DNA of 59,760 nt from Shewanella sp. SG41-4 (GCF_014164505.1 NZ_JACJFI010000004.1:1-59760), one strand, 5' to 3'; positions 1 to 10,040 are shown, counted from the stretch's first letter. Notes: generated by a model not told the origin, from the sequence alone. Made by a program: numbers and translations.

Positions 1-181
1 GCTCACATGCTTGAGAGCCGTCAGAACCATCACGGATTTTGCCAGGCGTTGCGCAAAAGGTATCCCATATACAAGGAAGACGTGATGCAACCGCGCCTTC
101 AATTTGAAAAGAAGCAGTCGCCACACCAAAGGTGAACGCTTTTGAATGCGTTTTGGAATCGGCTGGTAACATAATTTTCAT
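1..181 (-). CDS. GH1 beta-glucosidase, N-terminal 60 residues (cut by window edge)
   Basis: The reverse strand from 181 down to 1 is open and encodes a typical glycoside hydrolase family 1 start: [15 protein letters not shown] near residues 16-30, then [19 protein letters not shown] near 37-55. GH1 enzymes hydrolyse beta-glucosides such as cellobiose or laminari-oligosaccharides, usually in the cytoplasm; no signal peptide is visible. The catalytic glutamates lie beyond the window. ATG at 181 is preceded by a modest AAGTGA; a second ATG three codons in is possible. It diverges from the symporter/GH3/GH16 genes across a shared LacI-type operator, so it probably belongs to the same beta-glucan regulon. 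Confidence 0.85.
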   Translation of the reverse strand, partial: MKIMLPADSKTHSKAFTFGVATASFQIEGAVASRLPCIWDTFCATPGKIRDGSDGSQACE

Positions 182-340
182 ATTTAAATTCACTTAGTAT
201 TAATTAATTGTGTCTATTTTTATGACTAACTTATTACGTTGAAACACCCTGATAAAAGGCCTTGCACTGTGATAGCTGCGCAGTAAAAATCAGCTCTAGC
301 GTTTAAAAATCGTTGACATCAGTTATCGATATGTTAAAAA

Positions 341-354
341 TGAAAGCGCTTACA
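341..354. promoter_or_regulatory. LacI-family operator in the GH1/symporter divergent region
   Basis: TGAAAGCGCTTACA is a near-perfect palindrome around the central CG and matches the general LacI/GalR operator form. It is the one clear site in the 381-bp gap (182-562) between the divergent GH1 and symporter genes. A TTGACA at 313-318 could be a -35 element for the rightward transcript, placing the operator over or just after the promoter. No LacI-type regulator gene is in the window, so the cognate repressor is inferred. Confidence 0.6.
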
Positions 355-562
355 TTGAGATTAGTGATTAATTATCCAAAGGTCAATAATTGATTTGGCT
401 AATTATTAAATCCTCATCTACTTGCACAAGAGTGGAAATGTTCACCGGTTAAATGTCCAGGGTTTATGGGGAATTAACTCTTGGCGTGAGATTTTGGAAT
501 TCCATTTACTGGCGTTATGTACTGCAACCCAAGATAACTATTAACAACAATAAGGGAATGTC

Positions 563-1870
563 ATGGCGACTTCACCGCTTCAACCAGAGTTGGCTAATGC
601 CGATTCGACTCACCAGCAAGGTAACTTTCGTTTTGCCTTGATAGCGTTAACCTCGTTATTTTTTATGTGGGGTTTTTTAACCTGTTTAAATGATATTTTA
701 ATCCCTTACTTAAAAAACATGTTCGACCTAAATTACACCCAAGCAATGCTAGTGCAGTTCTGCTTTTTTGGTGCTTACTTTATCGTGTCAATTCCTGCGG
801 GAGCATTAGTGGGTAAGATTGGTTATCAGAAAGGTATTATTACCGGACTAGTGATTGCCTGTATAGGGTGCTTACTGTTTTATCCGTCGGCCAGTTATGG
901 CTCTTACAATATGTTTTTATTTGCTTTTTTTATTCTTGCTTCTGGTATTACCGTCTTACAAGTATCAGCCAATCCTTATGTGAGCGTGTTGGGCCCAGCC
1001 GAAACCGCATCGTCGCGTTTAACCTTAACTCAAGCATTCAATTCATTAGGCACTACTGTGGCGCCATTTTTTGGTAGCTGGTTAATTTTGTCGACCGTTG
1101 AGCATGACAGTAAAGTGACTGAGGTTGGCGAAGTTATTGGCCAGCTATCGATTCAGCAACAAGCATCAGCAGTACAAACACCTTACCTTATTTTAGCGGG
1201 CGCATTGTTTGTGTTGGCATTCATTTTTATGTTGTTAAAACTGCCTTTACTGGGCAAACGAGACACCCAGTCTAGTGCCGCTGTAAAAGGCAGTGCATGG
1301 CAATACCCGCATTTAGTGCTGGGTGCTGTGGGTATTTTTGTTTATGTGGGTGCAGAAGTGGGTATCGGCAGCTTTTTAATCAGTTTTTTAACTCAAGATG
1401 ATATTGGTGGCGTGTCTGAATCGCAGGCTGCACATTACATTGCTTATTACTTTGGTGGCGCGATGGTTGGGCGCTTTATTGGTGCTGCTGTAATGCAAAA
1501 AATTAACGCTGGCAAAGTACTCGCGTTTAATGCGCTATGTGCGTGTGTTTTAGTGGCCGCAGCCATGTTGAGTTCAGGTACCGTTGCCATGTGGGCATTA
1601 CTGCTGGTGGGCTTATGTAACTCAATTATGTTCCCAACCATTTTCAGCTTAGCGCTACAAGATTTAAAACAGCATACCAGCCAAGGTTCGGGCATTTTAT
1701 GTTTAGCCATTGTCGGTGGTGCAGTATTACCATTATTACAAGGTATGTTAGCTGACAGTTTAGGCATTCAATTAGCCTTTATTTTACCTTTGTTATGTTA
1801 CGTTTTTATTGGTTATTACGGTTTGATTGGATGTGCTGCAAAACGTCCAGTATTCGCAGATAAGGTATAA
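563..1870 (+). CDS. MFS sugar/H+ symporter of the FHS (glucose/galactose/fucose) family
   Basis: 435 residues with about twelve hydrophobic segments. The N-terminal stretch [19 protein letters not shown] (about residues 33-51) and the [14 protein letters not shown] motif (about 130-143) are hallmarks of the FucP/GluP branch of the major facilitator superfamily, which brings neutral hexoses across the inner membrane with protons. The ATG at 563 has a TAAGGGA ribosome site five bases upstream. It sits 9 bp before the GH3 gene and probably shares its transcript. Its likely substrate is glucose or a short beta-glucoside released by the GH3 and GH16 enzymes; the exact sugar cannot be read from sequence. 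Confidence 0.88.
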   Translation: MATSPLQPELANADSTHQQGNFRFALIALTSLFFMWGFLTCLNDILIPYLKNMFDLNYTQAMLVQFCFFGAYFIVSIPAGALVGKIGYQKGIITGLVIACIGCLLFYPSASYGSYNMFLFAFFILASGITVLQVSANPYVSVLGPAETASSRLTLTQAFNSLGTTVAPFFGSWLILSTVEHDSKVTEVGEVIGQLSIQQQASAVQTPYLILAGALFVLAFIFMLLKLPLLGKRDTQSSAAVKGSAWQYPHLVLGAVGIFVYVGAEVGIGSFLISFLTQDDIGGVSESQAAHYIAYYFGGAMVGRFIGAAVMQKINAGKVLAFNALCACVLVAAAMLSSGTVAMWALLLVGLCNSIMFPTIFSLALQDLKQHTSQGSGILCLAIVGGAVLPLLQGMLADSLGIQLAFILPLLCYVFIGYYGLIGCAAKRPVFADKV

Positions 1871-1879
1871 GGAAAGACC

Positions 1880-4522
1880 ATGAAGTCAATTCAATTACAG
1901 TGCATGCATAAAATCAGCACACCGACAAAAACAAGCTTGATAGCTTTAGGCGTATTGCTAGGCTTAAGTGGATGCGGCGAGAACAATAACGCCACTCAAC
2001 AGGATAAACAAACTGCAGTAGCACCAGCTATGGTTGATGATACAGCGGCTAAGTCTTCATTATCCATTTGGCCAGATCTCAAGCCTGCTATCGCCAAAGA
2101 TGCGGCGTTAGAAGCCAAAATCGATACGTTAGTGGCTAAAATGACTATTGAGCAAAAAGTCGCGCAGATGATCCAACCTGAAATTCGCGATATTACCGTT
2201 GAAGACATGCGTAAATATGGTTTTGGCTCGTATCTCAATGGTGGTGGTGCATACCCTAACAATGACAAACACGCGACGCCAGCAGATTGGATTGCACTCG
2301 CAGAATCCCTGTATCAAGCATCGGTCGATGACAGTGTTGATGGCATTAACATTCCAACCATGTGGGGCACCGATGCTGTGCATGGTCATAACAATGTTAT
2401 CGGCGCGACGTTGTTTCCGCATAACATTGGTTTAGGAGCGACGAATAACCCTAAGCTAATCGAAAAAATTGCCGCTATTACAGCCAAAGAAGTGATGGTG
2501 ACCGGGATTGATTGGGTGTTTGCACCCACTGTCGCCGTAGTGAGAGACGATCGCTGGGGCCGGACTTACGAAGGTTATTCAGAAGATCCGCAAATTGTGA
2601 AAGCGTATGCTTACGCCATTGTTGAGGGCCTACAAGGCTCTGTTAACGGTGACTTTTTATCTGATCAACATGTCATTTCAACGGTTAAACACTTTTTAGG
2701 CGATGGCGGCACTGAAAACGGTATTGATCAAGGCGATAATATTGCCAGCGAACAAGATTTATATGACATCCATGCTCAAGGTTATGTGGGTGGATTAAAT
2801 GCCGGTGCACAAAGCGTCATGGCTTCATTTAACAGCTGGGATGGGGTTAAAAACCATGGCAATAAATACCTGTTAACGGATGTGCTTAAAGATAAATTAA
2901 ATTTCGATGGCTTTGTGGTGGGTGATTGGAATGGTCACGGACAAGTTGCTAATTGTACTAATGAGTCGTGTGCGCAAGCCGTCAACGCAGGGTTAGACAT
3001 CTTTATGGTACCAACTGCAGCTTGGAAACCGTTATATGAAAACACCATTGCACAGGTGAATAATGGTGAAATAAGCCAAGCGCGTATTGATGATGCGGTT
3101 AAACGTATTTTACGGGTTAAGTTCCGTGCCGGTTTGTTTGACAAACCTAGCCCTGCCAATCGTCCGTTATCGGGTAAAACAGAATTAATTGGCCAAGCAA
3201 GTCACCGTGAAGTGGCGCGTCAAGCGGTGCGAGAATCATTAGTACTGCTTAAAAACAATCAAGGTTTATTGCCGTTAGCCCCGAATGTAAAAGTATTGGT
3301 CGCAGGTGATGCCGCTGACAATATCGGTAAACAATCGGGTGGCTGGACCATTACGTGGCAGGGCACTGATAACCAAAATAGCGACTTTCCTGGTGCTACA
3401 TCAATTTACGCAGGTATTGATAAATTAGTGACTCAAGCTGGTGGTAAAGCCACATTGAGTGTTGCCGGTGAATTTGACCCGCAGCAAAAACCTGATGTTG
3501 CAATAGTGGTGTTTGGAGAAGAGCCGTATGCAGAAGGTAACGGCGATATTGATAACGTAGAATATCAACGTGGTGATAAGCGCGATTTGGCTTTATTGCA
3601 GAAGTTAAAAGCCCAAGGTATTCCAGTGGTATCAGTGTTTATCAGTGGTCGTCCTATGTGGGTCAATGCGGAATTTAATAGTTCTGATGCATTTGTCGCA
3701 GCCTGGTTGCCAGGTTCTGAAGGTCAAGGTATTGCAGATGTATTGTTCACTCAAACAGATGGCAAGGTTAATCATGATTTTGTTGGTAAATTGTCATTCT
3801 CATGGCCTGCAACCCCCCTGCAAACTAAGGTTAATGTGCCATTAGCGCAACATAACACCAAGCAAGCACAAGCTGATTATCAACCGCTTATACCTTATGG
3901 CTATGGGTTAACTTATCAATCTACTGCCAGTGATGCTGTTGTGTTAGACAACTTGTCAGAAGACAACTTAGCTGCAACTCAAACACTAGAAGACTTAGCT
4001 TTATTTGAACGCGCAGTTAAATCGCCTTGGTCAATGTTCATCGCTAACGTGTCTGAGCGCCAAGGATTAAGCAGTAGCGTTGCGCAAAACAGTGCACTAA
4101 CTATTCGTACTATGGATCGTGTGGTTCAAGAAGATGCGCGCTTAGTCTCTTTTAACGGCAATGAGCAAGGTACCGTTGGCTTAATTAGTAATTTCCCTCG
4201 TGATTTGAGGGCTTACAGTAATAGTGATGCCACGTTATCAGTGAGTATTAATGCAACACAAGCACTGCAAAAGCCGTTATGGATTGGTATGGCATGTGAA
4301 GGTGATTGCCGTAAGCAAATCGATATTGCCAAGCAGGTGAATACTCAATTAGGTGAATGGCAAACCGTGAGCATTTCATTGGCTTGTTTTGCGGCTGAAC
4401 CGATGGACTTTGGTAAAGTTGTTATGCCATTTTATCTTACCACCGACGCGGCAGTTGAAATTCGTTTCAGTGATGTGGTAATTCAAGCTGCATCAACAGA
4501 AAACACCATTCAATGTAACTAA
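1880..4522 (+). CDS. GH3 beta-glucosidase / exo-1,3/1,4-beta-glucanase, lipoprotein
   Basis: 880 residues. The N-terminus has a hydrophobic signal ending in the lipobox LSGC (Cys about residue 32), so the enzyme is probably a lipid-anchored envelope protein. GH3 N-terminal barrel spans about 75-430, with the nucleophile Asp349 in FVVGDWNGHG; the GH3 C-terminal domain spans about 450-690 and includes GGWTITWQG. About 180 further residues (700-880) form an extra C-terminal domain as in the ExoP-type marine exo-beta-glucanases. It would release glucose from laminarin or cello-oligosaccharides. RBS AAGGAAAG precedes ATG 1880. It follows the symporter by 9 bp, consistent with an operon. Confidence 0.93.
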   Translation: MKSIQLQCMHKISTPTKTSLIALGVLLGLSGCGENNNATQQDKQTAVAPAMVDDTAAKSSLSIWPDLKPAIAKDAALEAKIDTLVAKMTIEQKVAQMIQPEIRDITVEDMRKYGFGSYLNGGGAYPNNDKHATPADWIALAESLYQASVDDSVDGINIPTMWGTDAVHGHNNVIGATLFPHNIGLGATNNPKLIEKIAAITAKEVMVTGIDWVFAPTVAVVRDDRWGRTYEGYSEDPQIVKAYAYAIVEGLQGSVNGDFLSDQHVISTVKHFLGDGGTENGIDQGDNIASEQDLYDIHAQGYVGGLNAGAQSVMASFNSWDGVKNHGNKYLLTDVLKDKLNFDGFVVGDWNGHGQVANCTNESCAQAVNAGLDIFMVPTAAWKPLYENTIAQVNNGEISQARIDDAVKRILRVKFRAGLFDKPSPANRPLSGKTELIGQASHREVARQAVRESLVLLKNNQGLLPLAPNVKVLVAGDAADNIGKQSGGWTITWQGTDNQNSDFPGATSIYAGIDKLVTQAGGKATLSVAGEFDPQQKPDVAIVVFGEEPYAEGNGDIDNVEYQRGDKRDLALLQKLKAQGIPVVSVFISGRPMWVNAEFNSSDAFVAAWLPGSEGQGIADVLFTQTDGKVNHDFVGKLSFSWPATPLQTKVNVPLAQHNTKQAQADYQPLIPYGYGLTYQSTASDAVVLDNLSEDNLAATQTLEDLALFERAVKSPWSMFIANVSERQGLSSSVAQNSALTIRTMDRVVQEDARLVSFNGNEQGTVGLISNFPRDLRAYSNSDATLSVSINATQALQKPLWIGMACEGDCRKQIDIAKQVNTQLGEWQTVSISLACFAAEPMDFGKVVMPFYLTTDAAVEIRFSDVVIQAASTENTIQCN

Positions 4523-4530
4523 AAGCGAAT

Positions 4531-4560
4531 TAGCCCTATCTGAGTCATTAGATAGGGCTA
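4531..4560 (+). terminator. Inverted repeat after the GH3 gene, probable terminator
   Basis: A perfect 11-bp stem (TAGCCCTATCT at 4531-4541 with AGATAGGGCTA at 4550-4560) closes an 8-base loop nine bases after the GH3 stop. No clean T-run follows, so it may be a weak terminator or an mRNA-stabilising hairpin that separates the symporter/GH3 message from the laminarinase gene. Confidence 0.55.
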
Positions 4561-4658
4561 GTTAAACTCAATTTTAAAGAGTAATGGTTGGCGACGCTTG
4601 TTATTTTTTTTACTACTGCGTGCGGCAAAGAGAGAACGATAAATGGATAAGGACAAAA

Positions 4659-5750
4659 ATGAACAAGCTCAATAAACATCATTCATTTGTATCCTGCTTA
4701 ACAGCGTTGACTTTGTCGGTCATATTTTTGTCTGGCTGTAATGCTGATGATGTAACAGAACAAGCAACAGATACAGTGGTATCCAATACCGCAGTATCAG
4801 GTTGGCAACTGGTTTGGCAAGATGAGTTTGAGGGTAGCCAAATAAACACTGCTAAGTGGAGCTTTGCCGTTGATTGTTATGGTGGTGGCAATGATGAGGC
4901 TCAGTGCTATACCGCACGGCCTGAAAATACTGCAGTTAGTGATGGTTTGTTAGCGATTACGGCATTAAGAGAAACCTTTTCTGGGCCTGCAGTAAATGAT
5001 TCTGATCCAAGCTATGACGTAAACGATACATCGAAAACATTAGATTACACCTCCGCTCGTTTAGTATCGAAAAACAAAGGGGATTGGAAATACGGCCGTT
5101 TTGAAATTCGCGCAAAATTACCGCAAGGTCAGGGTACTTGGCCCGCTATATGGATGTTACCGACAGATTGGGTATATGGCCCTTGGGCTGGTTCAGGTGA
5201 AATAGACATTATGGAGGCTGTAAACCTCAAGGTTGTTACCGACGGTAAGGCGCCAGAGTCTGCAGTACATGGCACATTACATTACGGCAAACAATGGCCC
5301 AATAATGTTTATACGGGAACCGAATATCGTTTACCTGATGACCTCAATCCTGCAGACGACTTCCATGTGTATGCTGTTGAATGGCAACAAGGTGAAATCC
5401 GTTGGTATGTCGATGATGTTCATTTTGCCACTCAACGAGCATCGGCTTGGTTTAGCCAGTATGTCGATGACAATGGTGATGTGGTCAACGCACCTGATGA
5501 TGCACCGTTTAATCAACCATTTCACATGTTACTTAATCTTGCTGTGGGTGGCGCATGGGCCGCTAACGTGAATCAAACCGGTATCGATGTGTCAATTTTT
5601 CCGCAGTCGATGTTAGTGGATTACGTGCGTGTATATGAATGTGCTAAATCACCTAAAACAGGTGCGGGATGCGAAACAATTGACGGCAGTGTTGACGTTA
5701 CCTTAGGCAAAATAGCACCAGAAATTATGTCATTAGACTTAGCGATTTGA
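4659..5750 (+). CDS. GH16 endo-1,3(4)-beta-glucanase (laminarinase), lipoprotein
   Basis: 363 residues. A signal sequence ends in the lipobox LSGC about 28 residues in. The GH16 catalytic motif is present as GEIDIMEA with Glu181, Asp183 and Glu186, preceded by the family-typical TWPAIWMLP. Endo-cleavage of laminarin by this enzyme would feed the neighbouring GH3 exo-glucosidase. The reading frame is open back to 4584, but ATG 4659 is chosen because TAAGGAC lies just upstream and because the signal peptide then starts normally (MNKLNKHHSF). The C-terminal 30 residues after the jelly-roll fold (VRVYEC) are unassigned. Confidence 0.92.
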   Translation: MNKLNKHHSFVSCLTALTLSVIFLSGCNADDVTEQATDTVVSNTAVSGWQLVWQDEFEGSQINTAKWSFAVDCYGGGNDEAQCYTARPENTAVSDGLLAITALRETFSGPAVNDSDPSYDVNDTSKTLDYTSARLVSKNKGDWKYGRFEIRAKLPQGQGTWPAIWMLPTDWVYGPWAGSGEIDIMEAVNLKVVTDGKAPESAVHGTLHYGKQWPNNVYTGTEYRLPDDLNPADDFHVYAVEWQQGEIRWYVDDVHFATQRASAWFSQYVDDNGDVVNAPDDAPFNQPFHMLLNLAVGGAWAANVNQTGIDVSIFPQSMLVDYVRVYECAKSPKTGAGCETIDGSVDVTLGKIAPEIMSLDLAI

Positions 5751-6094
5751 CTGTGGATTTTGTTTTATGTAGTCAATAATCATCAGCCAGTACTGTGAGT
5801 AACAATGGTTTTTTACTGTGATATCCCAGTGAATAGTGTCATTTTATGATGTTGATTTTTAACTGAATACGAATGCAAAGATGCACTGTTTGCTTTGAGT
5901 GGTGAGTCGTTTAGCTTAGTATCGAGCAAGTTTAGAGGTGTTGTCAGTATGTTGTAATCATGTGATGGCATGATCAGAGTGTTTTGGTTTAAGTGCGATC
6001 AAATGATTATATAAATTTATGATGTCAACAATGGCATAATGGTGCAAATGCACCTTAATGGTATTGAAGCCGTTATAGATTTTAAGGAATTGAT
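5751..6094. other. Gene-free gap between laminarinase and cysQ
   Basis: 344 bp, AT-rich, without a convincing ORF, operator or strong hairpin that I can see. It ends with the AAGGAA ribosome site (6084-6089) of the cysQ-like gene, whose promoter must lie here if the gene is transcribed separately. Confidence 0.5.
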
Positions 6095-6895
6095 TTGTCG
6101 AACATTACATTTTCTCTAGCTGAGCTAGAACAGGTAGTCGCCATTGCTAAAGATGCAGGTACTGCGATTATGCAGGTTTATGCTCAAACTGATTTGCAGA
6201 TTGAGGTTAAACAAGACGATAGCCCTGTCACGGCAGCCGATATTGCCAGCCATAATGTGATTGTTGCTGGCCTTAAACAGCACTTTGCTGATATTGCTGT
6301 GATGAGTGAAGAAGCGGCTGATATTAGCTGGGCAGAACGACAAACTTGGCAAACGTATTGGTTGATCGATCCGCTCGATGGCACCAAAGAGTTTATTAAA
6401 CGCAATGGTGAATTTACCGTCAACATCGCCCTTATTCACCAAGGCAAAGCGATTGCCGGAGTGGTGTATGCACCAGTATTAGGCAAGTGTTATAGCGGTA
6501 TTGTTGGTCAAGGTGCGTGGCTTGAACATAACGGGCAAATATCGGTACTCGATATTCGTGACAGAGCAGTGCAATCGCCACCTATCGTAGTTGGAAGCCG
6601 TTCTCACGTAAGCCCAGATGTTGCCGCTTATTTACAGACGATTGGCGAACACCAAATGTTAAGCGTCGGCAGTTCATTAAAATTTTGTATGGTGGCTGAA
6701 GGTCAAGCCGATGTTTATCCAAGATTAGGCCTAACCAGTGAGTGGGATACTGCTGCAGCGCAAGCAGTATTAGAAAGTGCTGGTGGGCAGGTGGTTGAAT
6801 ACCCAGCGTTAACGCCGCTGCAATACAACCAAAAAGAAAATATTTTAAATCCGTATTTTATTGCCGCATCAACGGCATGGTTTGCACACAAATAG
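6095..6895 (+). CDS. cysQ: 3'(2'),5'-bisphosphate nucleotidase (CysQ family)
   Basis: 266 residues, inositol-monophosphatase superfamily. The metal-binding motif WLIDPLDGTKEF (Asp92, Asp95) and the later SEWDTAAAQAVLE segment are those of CysQ, which removes the 3'-phosphate from PAP/PAPS formed in sulphate assimilation; the upstream EE pair (about 72-73) provides further metal ligands. The start is TTG at 6095: AAGGAA lies five bases upstream and no ATG fits near it. Nothing suggests a role in the beta-glucan pathway; it is probably an independent housekeeping gene between the glucanase and kinase genes. Confidence 0.88.
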   Translation: MSNITFSLAELEQVVAIAKDAGTAIMQVYAQTDLQIEVKQDDSPVTAADIASHNVIVAGLKQHFADIAVMSEEAADISWAERQTWQTYWLIDPLDGTKEFIKRNGEFTVNIALIHQGKAIAGVVYAPVLGKCYSGIVGQGAWLEHNGQISVLDIRDRAVQSPPIVVGSRSHVSPDVAAYLQTIGEHQMLSVGSSLKFCMVAEGQADVYPRLGLTSEWDTAAAQAVLESAGGQVVEYPALTPLQYNQKENILNPYFIAASTAWFAHK

Positions 6896-6968
6896 CGCTA
6901 ATCGTTATCTGTCTTTGCAAACCCAATATGGAACCCCAATTAATAATAAGCAAATGGAGTGACAAGTT

Positions 6969-7874
6969 ATGATGCGCATGGGCGTCGATCTCGGTGGTAC
7001 AAAAATTGAAATAGTGGCTTTAGCCGATGATGGATCTGAAATTTTCAGAAAGCGCATTCCAACGCCAAAAAACTATCCTGGTACCATAGAAGCTATTGTC
7101 AGCTTAGTGGCAGATGCTGAAACCGCAACCGGTCAAACGGGATCTGTGGGTGTCGGCATTCCAGGTGTTGTGTCACCGTTTACTGGCTTGGTAAAAAACT
7201 CAAATTCAACTTGGATTAACGGTCACCCGCTTGATAAAGATTTAAGTGAAGTATTGAGCCGTGAAGTCCGTGTTGCTAATGATGCAAACTGTTTTGCAGT
7301 ATCTGAAGCCGTTGATGGCGCAGCTGCAGGTAAAGGGGTTGTTTTTGGTGGCATTATTGGTACAGGTTGCGGTGCAGGCATTGCGATTAACGGTCGTGTA
7401 CATGGCGGCGGTAATGGTATTGGCGGTGAGTGGGGACATAACCCATTACCGTGGATGACGGCTGATGAATTTAATACTACCACCTGTTTTTGTGGCAATC
7501 GTGACTGTATTGAAACCTTTATTTCTGGTACTGGCTTTGTCCGTGATTTCCGTGAAGCGGGTGGCGATGCCACCAGTGGTATTCAAATTTCTGAGATGAT
7601 GCAACAAGGCGACCCGTTAGCCACAGCCGCGTTTGATCGTTATATCGATCGCTTGGCGCGTTCACTCGCACACGTGATTAATATGATGGACCCAGACATG
7701 ATTGTACTTGGCGGCGGTGTATCTAACATCGAAGCTATTTATACTGAATTGCCTAAAGTGCTACCTAAATATGTTGTCGGCCGCGAGTGTGGTACCCAAG
7801 TGGTTAAAAATAAATTTGGCGCATCATCAGGTGTTCGCGGTGCTGCATGGTTGTGGGGCAAAGACGAAAAGTAG
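6969..7874 (+). CDS. mak: ROK-family sugar kinase, Mak (fructokinase) type
   Basis: 301 residues. The phosphate-binding [12 protein letters not shown] at the N-terminus, the catalytic region [18 protein letters not shown] (about 101-118), the ROK zinc motif [18 protein letters not shown] (about 177-194) and the ending [11 protein letters not shown] are close to E. coli Mak as I recall it. Mak phosphorylates fructose and, more slowly, mannose and glucose with ATP. Next to beta-glucanases and a hexose symporter, glucose or fructose phosphorylation is a reasonable guess, but substrate cannot be settled from sequence. ATG 6969 is preceded by GGAG. A strong terminator follows. Confidence 0.88.
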   Translation: MMRMGVDLGGTKIEIVALADDGSEIFRKRIPTPKNYPGTIEAIVSLVADAETATGQTGSVGVGIPGVVSPFTGLVKNSNSTWINGHPLDKDLSEVLSREVRVANDANCFAVSEAVDGAAAGKGVVFGGIIGTGCGAGIAINGRVHGGGNGIGGEWGHNPLPWMTADEFNTTTCFCGNRDCIETFISGTGFVRDFREAGGDATSGIQISEMMQQGDPLATAAFDRYIDRLARSLAHVINMMDPDMIVLGGGVSNIEAIYTELPKVLPKYVVGRECGTQVVKNKFGASSGVRGAAWLWGKDEK

Positions 7875-7942
7875 TCTTAATTCAAAACTTGCTAAAAGTC
7901 ATCTCGATTCATATCGTTAATAACTCACTTTGCAAACCCACT

Positions 7943-7975
7943 AAAACGGCACTTAAACAGTGCCGTTTTTGTTTT
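7943..7975 (+). terminator. Rho-independent terminator after mak
   Basis: AAAACGGCAC (7943-7952) pairs perfectly with GTGCCGTTTT (7960-7969) around a 7-base loop, followed by a T-rich run. It ends the kinase transcript. Confidence 0.88.
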
Positions 7976-8040
7976 GATTTTGTTTTAGTGCGCTATAACG
8001 ATAAACTAGCCGCAATAATGATTAACGAAGTGAATGATTC

Positions 8041-8799
8041 ATGTTTTGGCTTAAAAAACTATTGTCGCAATTGGTAATGCCCATTCCGTTGACTGTCATA
8101 CTGTTGCTGGTAGCAGGAATATTGTGGCGTAGTCAAAAAAAAGCCATGGTGTATATAGGTCAAGTGGTCCTAGGATTAGCCATCATGTTATTGGTGTTAT
8201 TAAGCCAGTCGCAAATAAGTTATTGGTTAACTCACTCGTTAGAGTCACGTTTTAACGTTAATCATCAAGCGATTAAAGGTTCTTGTGTTGTGATGGTGCT
8301 CGGCTCATCGAATATGGAAAAACCAGGTTTGACAGCTGTGCAACAGTTATCATCAACTGCGTTAGCACGATTAAGCGAAGGTATTAGGCAGTTTCATTTA
8401 GGTGATGATTGTACTTTAGTCGTCAGCGGTTTTAGTGGTGGTCAACAACCTACGCCTCATGCCACATTAATGGCTCAAGCAGCAATAGAACTGGGTGTTC
8501 CTCAGGCTAATATTATTAAGTTTGATTCCCCTAAAGACACCATTGAAGAGGCCCATGCTTTACAACAACAAATTGGTCAGCAGCCATTCAGATTAGTCAC
8601 TTCAGCGACTCATATGCCTAGGGCGATGATGATATTCACCTCATTAGGAATGCAACCACAGCCTGCTCCGAGTGATTTTATTGCTTATCAAGGTTTTTGG
8701 TGGCGTTTAGATGCCGCTCAACTGTTAGCATCGCAAAAATCTATCCATGAATATGTTGGCATGCTGTGGCTTAATATTAAAAGCATGGCTTCAAATTAA
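8041..8799 (+). CDS. ElyC/SanA-like DUF218 membrane protein
   Basis: 252 residues. Two N-terminal hydrophobic segments (about 12-30 and 36-58) are followed by a DUF218/YdcF-type domain: VVMVLGSS near the start, PKDTIEEAHAL, and LVTSATHMPRAMMIF. The arrangement and length match ElyC (YcbC), which in E. coli affects peptidoglycan and envelope assembly at low temperature. The glycine-rich GGG of ElyC is SSN here. No enzyme activity can be assigned. The ATG at 8041 has a weak AACGAAGTGA upstream; the gene stands alone after the mak terminator. Confidence 0.75.
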   Translation: MFWLKKLLSQLVMPIPLTVILLLVAGILWRSQKKAMVYIGQVVLGLAIMLLVLLSQSQISYWLTHSLESRFNVNHQAIKGSCVVMVLGSSNMEKPGLTAVQQLSSTALARLSEGIRQFHLGDDCTLVVSGFSGGQQPTPHATLMAQAAIELGVPQANIIKFDSPKDTIEEAHALQQQIGQQPFRLVTSATHMPRAMMIFTSLGMQPQPAPSDFIAYQGFWWRLDAAQLLASQKSIHEYVGMLWLNIKSMASN

Positions 8800-8887
8800 C
8801 GTTAGGATTGCAGATTAACTGTAATCGCTAAATGTTTACGTCGATATTAAAAAACTTTATTTATTATATTCAGTTAAAGGATAAATC

Positions 8888-9595
8888 GTGGTCAATGATG
8901 AGTTACTAATTAGCCCTTTTGCCAAACGAAATGGCATAACCTTAACGGTGGTAGGTGCCATGAGTTTAATGGCTAGCTTGATTATTTTTATCGGACTTAA
9001 AGGTTTTTTTGCCGTTGGAATGTTGTGCTTTGCATTAGGCTCCGTGGCACTCATTTTAGGTGTCGCCAAAGTGTATCAGCCTGCGGTTAGTTTTAAGCTA
9101 ACTGCTGCAGGTGTAGCATTTTTTCATCGCCGCGGCCAAGTGTTTATTGAATGGCATAATATTCAACGAGTCGATTGTGCCCGAGTAAATCAAAACTTGG
9201 AGTTAATTGAGCTACCTTATATCGGCGTTAAGCTTAAACAGATCAATCCCATTTTAGACTGTATTTCACCTCGCCTTGCGACCGGCTTATTAACCGAACA
9301 GCGGCCATTACTCATGACGGCGGCCACACAAGATGAAGATTTACAAAGTTTAGAAGGTTATTTGGGGGCTGAATTTACGCCGCTAGTGGTAAACGGTGAG
9401 CGTTACCGTGGGGTATTGGCAATGTTTGGCCATCGCTGTCAAACGTTGAACGAACAGTTGGGTTACCATGTGTATTTATCGATTGATAGTTTAGACCGAG
9501 AACCGAAAGAGTTTGTGGCCTTGTTGCGTCAATGGCAACAGCAAGCCCAACTACAAACTCAGCAGCACACGGTATCTGCGACAGATATCGAATGA
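8888..9595 (+). CDS. Conserved membrane-anchored protein, DUF2982-like
   Basis: 235 residues. Two adjacent transmembrane helices (about 20-40 and 43-62) precede a soluble domain with no catalytic motif that I recognise. It resembles the DUF2982 proteins of Shewanella and related genera; this is recognition by general likeness and not certain. The start is GTG at 8888 with AAAGGA at a good distance. The gene ends 31 bp before the GFA-like gene and may be co-transcribed with it. Function unknown. Confidence 0.65.
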   Translation: MVNDELLISPFAKRNGITLTVVGAMSLMASLIIFIGLKGFFAVGMLCFALGSVALILGVAKVYQPAVSFKLTAAGVAFFHRRGQVFIEWHNIQRVDCARVNQNLELIELPYIGVKLKQINPILDCISPRLATGLLTEQRPLLMTAATQDEDLQSLEGYLGAEFTPLVVNGERYRGVLAMFGHRCQTLNEQLGYHVYLSIDSLDREPKEFVALLRQWQQQAQLQTQQHTVSATDIE

Positions 9596-9626
9596 CACGA
9601 CTCATAATCAATTAGCAGGTGTTCAA

Positions 9627-10040
9627 ATGGTATTACAAGGCGGTTGTTTATGCGGTGCGATACGTTACCAAGTTAACGGTATGCCATTTGATGCCGATCA
9701 TTGCCATTGTAATCAATGTCGTAAAAGCGCTGGTGCGGTAGTCATGAGTTGGATGGATTTTCATACAGACAAAGTGCAGTGGTTACAAGGACAGGTGACT
9801 GAATTTGCCTCTTCAGATAACATTCGACGTGGCTTTTGCCAGCACTGTGGTTGTTCATTGACTTACAGACACTTGGATTATCCACAATACACTACATTGT
9901 CGATAGCCTCTTTAGACCAACCAAACCTAGTGCGGCCGACTTATCATATACACACTGACGATCAGGTTAGTTGGTTAAACATAGATGACTCTTGTCCGCG
10001 CTATCAGGCAGGTAAAACAGCTGTTAAACAGCCAGATTAA
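9627..10040 (+). CDS. GFA-family zinc protein (CENP-V/GFA fold)
   Basis: 137 residues. The zinc ligand sets of the glutathione-dependent formaldehyde-activating (GFA) family are all visible: GGCLCGAIRY at the N-terminus, DHCHCNQCRKSAGA at about 28-41 and GFCQHCGCSLTYR at about 69-81. Family members bind one or two zinc ions; most have no tested substrate, so an enzyme name would be a guess. The frame is open further upstream, but ATG 9627 starts the fold directly. It converges with the bactofilin gene and the two stop codons share the bases TTAA at 10037-10040. Confidence 0.85.
   Translation: MVLQGGCLCGAIRYQVNGMPFDADHCHCNQCRKSAGAVVMSWMDFHTDKVQWLQGQVTEFASSDNIRRGFCQHCGCSLTYRHLDYPQYTTLSIASLDQPNLVRPTYHIHTDDQVSWLNIDDSCPRYQAGKTAVKQPD

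Noticed and set aside
453-641. 62-aa ORF ahead of the symporter
   Set aside because: It overlaps the symporter start in another frame, lacks a ribosome site and has no recognisable content.
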